From NCBI GenBank assembly GCA_008711295.1, contig VUYV01000403.1, forward strand, positions 124,001 through 188,000: a stretch of DNA of 64,000 nt. Reading direction: 5' to 3'. This DNA comes from Anarhynchus alexandrinus. Taxonomy: Eukaryota; Chordata; Aves; Charadriiformes; Charadriidae. Position numbers and translations under genes: made by a program. Below, in pieces: positions 12,247 to 25,452 of the stretch (position 1 is the first letter of the stretch; each line of letters opens with the position of its first letter). The notes under the pieces were generated by a model, which saw nothing but the letters and a program-made list of their open reading frames with translations, had not been told where the DNA came from and did no database searches.

Positions 12247-13427
12247 CATCTACATCCACAAATGGGAAAGGTCCCAGGGGACTGCCAAAACACAAAACCT
12301 ACAATGTTTGCCCTTGAGATCCTCCAGCTGGAAAGAGCAAACAGTATGTTCACTTTCTGGGAGATGATTTCATGAGTATGACCAAGAAAAAAAGCAATGT
12401 TAACTAAGGAAATTATTATAAATACTGCTAAGAATGCAAAGCCAAGTTTTCAAAAGAAGAAATGGAAGCGAAGTGAATGACTACATGGTAAAGAGAGTAG
12501 TGTAGCAGATATTTCAAGTTTAGCTCCAGCACTTCCAAATTTAGGTGCTCAACTTTAACTCTGTATTGTCGGAGTGCAGAGTAGTGTGTAATTATTTTCA
12601 ATTTTATGTATTTTGGCAGTATATTCCATGTTATAACAAGTGGTCTTTTCCTATGCCAAGCCATCCCTAAATTGGACTTGAATGAACTGGCAAATTATGT
12701 CATCTGGAAGAAATGGAGGACGTGGCGAATCCGGAACAGGGATTCCCAACCTGCAGTCCCTTGGCTATTTGTGCCTTTGGAAAACAGTAAAGGGACTTTC
12801 GAATGAAAGCTGTCCTTGGCAGAAGGAGGCGTGAGCTAAAGGAGGCCAAAGCTGTCAACAAACCACAATCCAGAGACGCTGATAGTTGGACTCTCCCAAT
12901 CCCAGCTGCTTCCCTGGCCCTTCGCACTCTGCAGGACAGCGAGAAGTCACGCAGAGAAATTGCAGGCTGCCTGGGAAGGAGGTGTAAGCCTCTATGACGG
13001 CATAAAGCTTCACACTGCCCAGTTATCAGAGGGCTCAGTTGCACTGGACTTGTTTCGTACGGCTGGAGGTAACTTTTTGCACCCTGCACTTTGGAGTATG
13101 TTGCTTCACATGCTACAGTATTTCTGTATTTTTGAAGCCTCGAAAGCAATGGCAAAATTTTAAGAGAGTTACGCAATGGGAGATATTTCACCAGCTTCAT
13201 TCAGCTCCACTTTGGACTTTTTTTTCTGCATGAAAAGTACTGAATAAATTTAAGTTGTTAGTGACTGGAGAGAGCAGAAACTGCCTGAAGGCAGTGAACA
13301 GATGTGTAGGCTGAGTGAGAAATGATAAGAGAAGAGAAAACTCAGCTAAGAGGATTTGGGCTTCATCAAACTTCACATTACTTAGACCATTAACAGAGGA
13401 ATAGAGAGAAATAAGGACTGAGGAATG

Positions 13428-13444
13428 ATATATATATATATATA
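13428..13444. repeat. (TA)n microsatellite
   Basis: A short uninterrupted TA dinucleotide run of about eight units in the HTR2A intron. Confidence 0.85.
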
Positions 13445-14224
13445 AGGGCTTAGCATTCGTGACTGTAATTCTTTTATGTGGCCCTTTCAAGGATTTTTAA
13501 AGGACGGAATGATGCATTGTTGGCCTCTTCCGGAGCACTACGTTTCTTAGACCCAGTTAGGACTCAGAGGTGCTTTACTTGTGTTTTTCAGCATAGGCTC
13601 TATTTACAATTCTATAGATTCCAGTTAGATACTATTCAAAAATCAACTCTAATTTTTCTAGGAAGGGGAAATGCTTGGGCTTTTTACACCTGTTCTCAGT
13701 AATGACCTCTGTGCTTTAAAACAAATGGAATAATTTTCAGGGTTTAATGGGCTTTTGCCTTCAACAGCTAAAAATAATCTAATTATCTAGCCACTCTGGG
13801 TACTGGATGATTTAAGAATTAAAGACACGATTAGAATCTGTTACAGTAATTAGAATCCATTTTAAACCAATTGCCTGTGGCATTACATGGTCTAGTGAAA
13901 GAAAGGCTGCTGGCTAAATGCTCTTCTTCCACTAAATGCAAAAACAAATGTTAGTACAATTATTATTATTTTTTTAATCTAAGGAAGTCAAGACTTTAGA
14001 AGTCAAGTAAATAAAATTATTTGCCCTTTTTTATGCTGTTTTTTTAAATACTTGTGATATTACTGAAGCCAATGGAAGGAAGACCACCAACTGACTGGTC
14101 TTTGTATTAAATTCACTGAATAAATTTGTGAATTTAGTGAATAAAAGGAAAATTACAAATTTAGTGAATGAAAATATTATTACTTATGTAAAGTTGAAGT
14201 CATAATGAAAGAGCACTAGGAGAA

Positions 14225-14765
14225 CTTCTGCATGCCCTACAAATCAGCTAGGAGCCATGCCCCACAAATCAGCTAGAAGTATTTGCAGGAGTCAATGAGC
14301 ATGTGGATAAGGGTGATCCCACTCATATAATGTTCCTGGATTTCCAGAAAGCTCTGACAACACTGTTTTGTCGAAGGCTGTTAAAGAATCTAAACTCTAG
14401 TGGCAGAAGAAGAAAGGTCCTCTTATAGGAAAAGGACAGGTTGAAAGACAGAAAACAAGGGGTAGGATTAAATGGTTTGTTTCCACAGTGAGGAGGGTAG
14501 AAGGTAACATCCAACAGCCCTCTGTGTTCATCAGTGCTGTTCAGCCTGTCCGTGACCTGCCTGCATGGACACTGGAACTGTGTAAATGTGCTGGCAACAC
14601 GCAGCTCTTGGCTGTAGAGAATTGCAGAAGGTCCTCATAAATCTCAGCTAATGGACAGCAAAGTAGCAGAATTCAGTGCTAAGAAGCAAATAGTTGTACA
14701 TTAGTTGAAGGGGGGGGGAACCCTCTCTAAATATGCAAAACTATTTGTCATTACTCAGGAAAGAG
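14225..14765 (+). mobile_element. Old CR1 LINE, upstream half (RT region), interrupted
   Basis: Highly diverged but alignable by eye to the RT-core DNA of old amniote CR1 elements. It has a 'catgccccacaaatc' block, a 'gtcaatgagcatgtggataag' type block (about 14293-14312), a motif A region 'gttcctggatttccagaaagc' (about 14330-14350) and the 'attcagtgctaag' block near 14670. Near 14231-14279 a roughly 25 bp stretch is tandemly duplicated. The element breaks at 'ctcaggaaagag' (14765), where a younger CR1 begins, and resumes at 15212. It has no open reading frame. Confidence 0.7.
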
Positions 14766-15211
14766 AGGAGTGCCATGAAAATGGTCAGAGGATCTGGAAC
14801 ACCTGTCCTTTGAAGAAAGGCTGAAAGAGTTGGGATTCAGCCTGAAGAAGAGAAGGCTCCAGGGAGACCTTATTGCGGTCTTTCAATTGTATAAAGGGAG
14901 TTTATAAGAAAGATGGAGGGAGGCTTTTTATCAAGTCGTGTAGTGATAGGACAAGGGGCAATGGTTTTCAATGGAAAGAGAGTAGATTTAGGTTGGACAT
15001 AAGTAGGAAGTTTTTTTTTACAATGAGGGTGGCTGGAACAGGTTGCCCAGAGAAGTTGTGGATGCCCCATCATTGGGTGTGTTCAAGGTCACGTGTGACG
15101 GAGCTATGAGCAACTGGATCAAGTGAAAGGTGTCCCTGTCCATGGCAGGGGGGTTGGGCTAGGTGATCTTTAAAGGTCCCTTCCAACCCAAACTATTCTC
15201 TGATTTCATGA
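14766..15211 (+). mobile_element. Younger CR1 LINE inserted into an older CR1
   Basis: A 5'-truncated CR1 with much better preservation than its flanks. It runs from 'aggagtgccatgaaaatgg' through the 'gagaaggctccagggagacc' and 'aggttgcccagagaagttg' blocks to the 3' block 'gtccatggcagggggg'. A degenerate octamer tail (attctctgatttcatga) lies near 15194-15211. It has frameshifts and is not coding. It splits the older element into 14225-14765 and 15212-15545. Confidence 0.85.
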
Positions 15212-15545
15212 TTTTGGAGTCACTGAGCTCAGTGCGCAGGGATGGGCCTATAGACTAAAAGAAAGGTAGGACTTATTAAAGTGGTAATTTAGAACACGGC
15301 AGAAAACATTACTACACCACATGAATTCATAGTCTGTCCACATCTTGAATATTGTGGTCTGGCCACCTATGTCTCAAAGACAATATAGAAGCACAAGAAA
15401 AGATTCAGAGAAGGGTACAGAGATGACGTGGGCATGGAATACTGCCACACAAACAGAGCCTATATAGATTGGGGCTCAGCCTGGTAAAGCAATCATTGAA
15501 GAGGGCCGTGCAAGAGGATGGACTAAGGATTTTGACAGTGAGGGA
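15212..15545 (+). mobile_element. Old CR1 LINE, downstream half
   Basis: Resumes the older element with 'ttggagtcactg', the block expected immediately after the '(c)aagaaagag' break point. It continues through a diverged 'aggacttattaaagtggtaa' stretch and 'gtccacatcttgaatattgt' to the 'gattcagagaagggtacaga' block near 15402-15421. The end, about 15500-15545, is uncertain because of decay. Same strand and order as 14225-14765. Confidence 0.65.
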
Positions 15546-18795
<3,250 letters not shown>

Positions 18796-19399
18796 CTAAG
18801 AATGTGACATATTCACATCTTGTGTTGTGACACACGTGTCTTAGTGCACATATCCTTCTAGTAGAAGCTGGTGATGCCTTCAGTAGAAGCTGCCTGACAC
18901 CGATTTAAGAAACCTTTTTTATTTGTTTGCAACCTTCTAGCTCTGTAGCTTTTGGGATTAATTCTGCTTCTTTCCCAGCCTAGAAGCAGCATATGTTTTT
19001 TTTTCCTTTTTAATTCTATTTGCATAATGCTAATGCTTGATGTTATAATTAACCATTTCTGGCAGCAAATCTATAGAAACAGAAGCAATTTTGTCATTGT
19101 AAACCTGCAAGTTCTCAATTTTGTTTTAGGACTTTGTATCCACATAATTACTGCTTTATTAACATCTGCTGATATGCACACCTGCCTAAATTCTGAAACT
19201 GAAACTTCAGATTTGGTGGCAGCTGAGGAAGTGTATTTTGTTGTATACCAGTGATATTTATCTCACCTGTCTTAGGCACCTACCACATACTTAAATAAGG
19301 ATATTCCCTGTCTCAATGAATATTGATAGGCTCCTCCAGAGACAGCAATCCAAAGCAAATGCATTAGTGTTTATCAATAACCAACCTACATCTTCTTTG

Positions 19400-20205
19400 C
19401 TGCAAATTAAGCCTTCCCTTTTCCCTTGTTCTTTCCACTAGCCATGAAGAATAATTGATTGCCGTCCTTTCTGGAAGCTATTGGAAGATGGCTATCATGT
19501 TTTGCCTAGTCTTTTCTTTTTCTCTTCCAGACTAAGCAAAGCCAATTCCTTTATCTTTTGCTTACAGATGATGCTTTAAAAATTTCTGTGCTTCTTGTTT
19601 CTCTGCCCTGGAATCTATTTAATTTATCCACTTCTTGCTTATCGTTCAGTGACCAAAACAGGACTTGGTACTCTTGCAAAGGCCTCCTGACTGCTAAGTG
19701 AAAGACAGGATTGCTTCACGGCTCTTGCAGGGAATGTCCTTACTTACACAACCTGGACTGATGAGTGCCTTTTGTATAAAAATATCATACACATGCTTAG
19801 CTTGTGATCCATTTTGACAGCCAGGTCTTGTGCAGCATTCCTTAAGCCTGGACAAATTTCCCCAGCAGTAGTTGGTTTCCTATCTTGTTCCTAAGTGGAT
19901 ATCTTTGCATTTACCCTCACTGAATGTTATTTGTTCCTTTCAGACTTTCTCTCCAGGGGTCCAGATGATTGTTGATGATTCTGATCCTGTGCCTCTGAGT
20001 GCTTGTAACGTCTCCCAGCTTGGTGCTTTTGGAAAGCTGTGTAAGCTCACACTCCATACACTGTCCAAGTTGTTAGGAGCAGTACTGAGCAGACCCAGGT
20101 TAAGCAGAGCCCTGCAGGACTTCAAAGGCCCTTCTACTCCTGCAGGGAACCACTAACAACTCTCCTTGGAGCAAGTTTTGCAGTTAGCCATGTCCTTATC
20201 TTGTG
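19400..20205 (-). mobile_element. Old CR1 (L3-like) LINE fragment
   Basis: Strongly diverged CR1 RT sequence in reverse complement. Diagnostic blocks in plus-strand order are 'ctaagcaaagccaattcc' (about 19533-19550), 'gttcctaagtggatatc' with 'tttgcatttaccctcactga' (about 19888-19923), 'gcttgtaacgtctcccagct' (about 20002-20021) and 'agagccctgcaggacttc', followed by 'aaccactaacaactctcct' (about 20107-20165). Decay has removed any reading frame. It has the same strand as HTR2A, so it is transcribed in the sense orientation within the pre-mRNA. Confidence 0.7.
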
Positions 20206-21353
20206 GTGATTTAATTTAGAGCATATTCCCTGAGCTTCCCATGACAGCACAGCATGGGGCAATGCCAAAGCTGGTATTGTGAGAACACGCTAGTGTTTCA
20301 GGGGGTGCCTGTCTCCTTTGGAGGTACGGTACAATGGAATTTGCAACAGGAGGGACAGAGGGAGAGGCAGAGGAGCTAGGTCTGTGCCTAATTAAACTTA
20401 GTCTCAGTAAGCACTGGGGAGACCTATTTCTTGATGCTCTTCGACTGCTGTAACATAAGCTGACCCTGACAAGCCATACAGCATTCATGGATATGTTTTT
20501 ATCTTGTTTTCTGGTCTTCCGATGGGGAATCCAGTCTCTGGAGTGTGTTACGTGAGGGCTGGTTGCCAGCAGCATCTCTCTGTCAGGCCATGACGGTTTA
20601 CACAGGGAAAACTGATAAAGTATTTTTACACTTGACAACATGCATCTGTTGTCTTGCTTTAGTGGCCTTTGGGAACACATTTGTCATATCCTTCTGACCT
20701 CTTGTCCTTTCTCTAAACCCAGATGGGGCAGCGATGAAACAGCATCCATCAGATAAGCTACCTAGGAGACTACAGGGCCAAGAAAGTGGAAAGTATATGA
20801 GATGAGCCAACTGTAGATGCAATAAGAGTTAGGAAAGGTGTAGATAACATCCTCCAGGCAGGCCTTGGGATGTTTTATGTGGCAGATGGTGCAGGGCAGC
20901 TTTGCCTTGTGCTATGCTCTGGTCACTGTCCAATTCTCCCCTCCCCATATCCAAGGGGAAATAAAAAAAAAACCCACAACAAAACATGGCTGCGATTTAA
21001 AGATTGGGTAAGCAGGGAAAGTTTTACAAGGTCCAGGATTTTATGTAGTCCGTGAGAGCTCATGAGTTCCAGGGAAGTCTCATGAGTCTCATGTCTCATC
21101 CAAGAGACAGGCAAGTGATGCTTGTGCAGCTGTGCATTTTCAGGTTGAGAGGCTGAGAGGGAGGGCAGGTAGGTGAGATAAGATTTTCTTCCTGAGGTAG
21201 CCAGTTAGTAGTATCCAGGAGATGAGAAATGCTTTCTCACAAGGTCTTTGAGGTGAGGAGGCAAACAAGTGAAGTTGGCTGGGACGGCTGAGCTGCTGCT
21301 TGTTGGTAACAGGAAGTACAGGCAAAGGCTAAGGAAGTGCTGTAAGGAAAGGA

Positions 21354-21389
21354 GGAGAGGAGAGGAGAGGAGAGGAGAGGAGAGGAGAG
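21354..21389. repeat. (GGAGA)n microsatellite
   Basis: About seven uninterrupted copies of a GGAGA pentanucleotide within HTR2A intron 1. It is purine-rich on the plus strand and probably length-polymorphic. Confidence 0.9.
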
Positions 21390-21624
21390 TCCATAGGCAT
21401 GGGCGGTTGCTGAGGAGGCCCTGTGCCATGTCCTGCCTTGTCAGAAGCACATCAGCTGAGGCCATGTCTAAGGTCAGCACTCGGCTGGTCAGGAGTCCTC
21501 TGAAGTGCCTGATCCTTCCAGTGCAGCAGGGAGTTACACAGCATCTGCCGATAATCCCAACAGCTTCTCCATGCTGGCCTGGGCCAAGTCTCCGAGGCAG
21601 GAGCAGCAGGCATCTGGCACCCAG

Positions 21625-22314
21625 TGCATGTTTGGGTGGGAACCAGCACTGTTGTTCAACTCTGAATTTTCTGCTCTCTGGGAACATCCACCTTGGTGGG
21701 TGTCTTTTTTTCCAGCGGAGGTTCGTGCTGTTGGATGGATGGAGAAGCCCGCCTGGCCCAAAGGGTGCAGGCTGGGCGGATATGTGGCCAGAGCACTCGG
21801 ATAGGAATTGTCCACAGTAGCCGTAAAGCTCGCAAGAAGGAAATCATCTCTGTTTTGAGCAAAACAGTCACAATTCCCCTTCAAGGGGCTGCGGAGCAGG
21901 TGGTGGAGCACCCTTTTTCCACAGCCTTGGAGGTACCCCAGCAGAGCAAGGTCGATGCAAAGGCCCCTNATGCATGCTTGGGTGGGAACCAGCACTATTG
22001 TTCGACTCTGAATTTTCTGCTCTCTGGGCACATCCTCCTTGGTGGGTGTCTTTTTTTCCAGCGGAGGTTCGTGCTGTTGGATGGATGGAGAAGCCCGCCT
22101 GGCCCAAAGGGTGCAGGCTGGGCGGATATGTGGCCAGAGCACTCGGATAGGAATTGTCCACAGTAGCCGTAAAGCTCGCAAGAAGGAAATCATCTCTGTT
22201 TTGAGCAAAACAGTCACAATTCCCTTTCAAGGGGCTGTGGGGCAGGTGGTGGAGCACCCTTGTTCCGCAGCCTTGGAGGTACCCCAGCAGAGCAAGGTCG
22301 ATGCAAAGGCCCCT
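21625..22314. repeat. 344 bp direct duplication flanking an N
   Basis: Positions 21625-21968 and 21971-22314 align without gaps at a constant offset of 346, with the N at 21969. I count ten mismatches: five in the first 66 bp and five in the last 100 bp. The central stretch of about 170 bp is identical. Identical ORFs and motifs in the two copies are therefore not independent. The arrangement looks like two overlapping contig or haplotype ends left side by side, rather than a functional tandem repeat. Confidence 0.88.
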
Positions 22315-23963
22315 GGTTTGGGCTCAGGACTGTCAACACAGGTGATGTGGGTGATGCTGGCTGCATCCTGACCTTTCTCTGGGGGGCTGAGGCCAAGCAA
22401 ATGCTCCTGCATAAGGGGAGGTTTCCCTCTGCACCATCACTGGTCGTCCTGGAGGTTGACAGTGCACCATGCCAAGACGGCTCTTCTGGTACCTGCGTGC
22501 ACCACCAGGTGATTTTTCACCCCAAGTTACCCTCCTTCTTGATCTATTGAGGGAAAAAGCAGGGAGAGAGGAGACAAAGCCTACACACTTCCTCCCCTCT
22601 GCCTTTTGGTCCCCTGCTGCTCCTCCACACCAGAGATCGCAAAGGAAGGTGACGCAGCCTTTCCCCCACAATGAGGGTTTCGTCTTTGCTGCATGCAGGA
22701 AATCCCACGTCCCGACCCCCAAATCACTTCCGAGCTGTGGATTTCGGGCGCCTCTTTCTTCGGCAGCGGAGCCCGGCCAGCAGGAGTCCCTGTTGCATGT
22801 CTCAGGGAATCACGCAGGATTTAAAAGGGTTTTGCTAATCTCACGCGTCGGACGATTTCTGCTCCCGCGGCTCTGTTTTGCACTGTCTCTCCGCCAAAGG
22901 TAATTGCACCACTAATACAATAAATCACAGGGTTACACTATCACTGATGCCAAATACCGTTTGCAAATGCTACTGAGGGCAATCTCTGTAGAAATACTGA
23001 AACTGGGAAATACAATTCCAGTTTTCTGGATGAAATCTCTCTTAAGTCACAGGCTCATGCTTGGACCTTCAGTCCCAAAATAGTTAAGCAATAGAAATCT
23101 TTGCAAGCAACCTCACTTTCCTCCTGACGTTGTCTGGCTTCTCCTTGAACTGTAGCAATTCAGACCTGGCACTGGAAAACTCATTTCTTGAAGTTTAAGG
23201 GTTATAACAGCCTGACAATATTGGTACTGAACACATAGGCTGCTGCTTTTTTTTTCTGTGTGAGCTGTGCTGCATGTGATTTTGGTGAAAACGAGAAGAA
23301 AGACCTGCTATTAATCACCTACAAGGGTATGAACTGTGAGTCATTATTCACTTAATTCTTAAATAACTTCTTTTAAGAAATCATAGCTTTGCATTTGTAA
23401 ATGTTCCTAAAAATTAGGCAGAATTAATTCCCATCCATTTTTTAACTCTCATAATATTTATTCCAGCATTTGCCGGTAAGTAGATGTCTAAGCAGGGTAT
23501 TGGTGTTAAGAAATTTATTTACATTTGTATTACTTCATTTAAAAAAATTGAAGGGGTTACCTACTTTGAATGTAAAGGTATTCATTAGTGTTTCTGTGCA
23601 TATTTGCAGAGCAAAGTAACTGGCAGGACCCTACATTCTCATTAGAAATATTGACAATTATGAGCCAGGGGAAAAAACTGAAAGAACAGAGAGAACAAAG
23701 CATCTTCATATACACTTTGAGACAATTCATCCAGCAACTCAGGAATAAACTAATGTTCTGGACTGTGTAAATAGAAATATAAAGTAAGAAAAGATTCAGG
23801 TACTTCACCTATTCTTACATCCATTAACCAATTACATATATTTCAGCTTGTACGGAGCGATTACAATTTTTTGTGGTAAGAGACTGAAATAATAACAACA
23901 ACATGTGCATGCAACGTTTAAAGCTTCTCAATACATGCAGTAGGTTACACAGCTAATACTCAC

Positions 23964-24378
23964 CGTATAGTATGGTTAACATTGACACAGGCATGACAAG
24001 GAAACCCAGCAGCATATCAGCTATTGCAAGTGACATTAGAAAATAGTTAGTGGCATTCTGTAGTTTTTTCTCCAGTGACACAGCCATGATGACAAGAATA
24101 TTTCCAGCAATGGTTAAAACAATCACTATCACTGTCAGCAAAGCTGGCCAGTTTTTCTGTGAAAGCTGAAGCAGGGAAGAGTAGCACGGTGGACTCGTGT
24201 TACTTGCACACGAAAGGTTGGTTAGGTTTTCAGAGTCCACGGTCAGGTTAAAGAGATGTGATAAATTAATCTCTCCAGCTCCATAAACATTTCTGTAGAG
24301 TCTTCTCTCATGATTTATTTGTATTAAGGAGTTTGCAGTTGGTTTCACAGAGCTCTCCTCATCACAAAGAATATCCAT
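23964..24378 (-). CDS. HTR2A: HTR2A coding exon 1: N terminus, TM1, ICL1 and TM2
   Basis: First coding exon of the 5-HT2A serotonin receptor (415 bp, 138 codons plus one base, then donor GTGAGT). I take the ATG at 24376-24378 because it opens 'MDILCDEE', matching the family's conserved 'MDILCEE' start. The frame is open further 5' only through a TTG at 24388-24390 and reaches an in-frame TGA at 24430-24432. The extracellular tail (about residues 1-77) has five N-glycosylation sequons (Asn38, 44, 51, 54, 60) and the conserved 'TVDSEN.TNLSC' block. TM1 spans about 78-102 with Asn93 (1.50), ICL1 reads '[11 protein letters not shown]', and TM2 contains 'SLAIAD' with Asp121 (2.50, sodium site). 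The exon ends in 'MLTILYG', the start of ECL1. No frameshift or stop is present. The receptor signals through Gq/phospholipase C in neurons, platelets and smooth muscle. Confidence 0.97.
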
Positions 24379-24612
24379 TGCGAAGTCCAAAACCGGTGAG
24401 ATAAATAGTGAAAAATAGGGAACCCTTTGTCACCATCAGGCTTTGTATTCCTCAGCTGTCCATGCCAGAAGTTGAGGGAGCACAATCTTTTGTTGACTGT
24501 ATTTTTGCCACTAGCGTGATGTAGAAAAACATACCAGAATTACTCCGAAAGCTGAAATGTTTTGGTTTCAGTTCCATAGGAAGTCCGGTATTGGCATACA
24601 TTGAAAATCCAG
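24379..24612 (-). other. HTR2A: Candidate HTR2A 5' leader with short upstream ORF
   Basis: Sequence directly 5' of the start codon on the minus strand. A good acceptor-like motif (ttggttttgcttttcag) ends at 24613, so a leader exon could begin at 24612 and join a non-coding upstream exon not identified here. If so, the leader carries a 49-codon upstream ORF at 24452-24601 (starting 'MYANTGLPMELKPKHF') that ends before the main ATG. The leader exon boundary is inferred from motif shape only; transcript data are needed to fix it. Confidence 0.35.
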
Positions 24613-25419
24613 CTGAAAAGCAAAACCAAGCTGTAGGGCAGAGAATGTGGACTTGAGGCTTGAGAGAGCAAAAATGTTGGATAAATAAAAGAGAAAAAAA
24701 CTTTTGCAACCACTAGGACTCCCCTCTGGAGCTACATCTTATTGCTATTGGTAACTGTGATCACACAATTTTAAACACAGCAGTATTAAAATAGCTTGCC
24801 GTAGAAAACAGCAGAGCTCTCGCTTCCCTATTAAGAAAGTTGATTAAAGATTCCATCCAGCATCTTTCTCTTGAAATAATTAGATATGCTCTTATTTATA
24901 GTTCATCTCCCATAATATGGCTGATAGTCTCTGACTTCTGTTGTATTTCAGTATCATTTTCAGCCTCATATCAGAGATTACACATTCTGCTCCATGCTTA
25001 TTTCTATAGCTAATTGTACCTTTCGGCCCAGCCTGGCTTCAGAATGGAAATTAAACAACTAGATACTATGATAAAAAAATACAATTTAAGGAGCACTTAC
25101 ATTGTACTTCAGAGCCCACTCTCAAACTGCAATTAGGTGCACTTTGTACCCTGATTTACCATATTCTTCACTGTGCTTAGCCAGTTTTGTGTCCTTTTCC
25201 TTCAGCCTCCTCCGAAATGGTGATATTTGGAGTAGTTTTTTGACTTCTAAACTGCACACTTGAGTGAAGCCAGTTCCTGCGCTGCGAGGCTTGCTCTTTT
25301 CTTCTGAGAGATAGGCTGCTTGCCGACTCTTTCCTTGTGCAATTCCCCGCCCCAGGGCAAGCTATATTTAAAATAATAATAATATCAGAGCCCTTCTCGA
25401 AGTGACACAAAAGAAAGAG

Positions 25420-25452
25420 CACACACACACACACACACAAAAAAAAAAAAAA
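25420..25452. repeat. (CA)n followed by poly-A
   Basis: Nine to ten CA units (25420-25438) run directly into an A run ending at 25452. Simple-sequence repeat, likely length-variable. Confidence 0.9.

Larger units (their letters stand above)
3771..14224. other. Long gene-free intronic stretch
   Basis: About 10.4 kb of HTR2A intron. I see no exon of a known family, no tRNA-like or rRNA sequence and no clear transposon. It contains a short tandem repeat at 4950-4988, two AT-rich palindromes at 10299-10396, and T-runs followed by N at 11066-11088 and 12237-12246. One open frame of 139 codons at 9577-9996 (plus) has no recognisable domain and is close to what chance would give in this much DNA. 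Confidence 0.6.

Noticed and set aside
21269..22903. Several long open frames on both strands (up to over 200 codons)
   Set aside because: They lie in GC-rich sequence where stops are rare, overlap on both strands, and largely repeat because of the duplicated 344 bp around the N. No domain is recognisable.
24379..24390. Extension of the HTR2A frame to a TTG at 24390 giving four extra N-terminal residues
   Set aside because: The frame before the ATG at 24378 has no upstream ATG and meets a TGA at 24430. The conserved family start 'MDILC' fits the ATG at 24376-24378.
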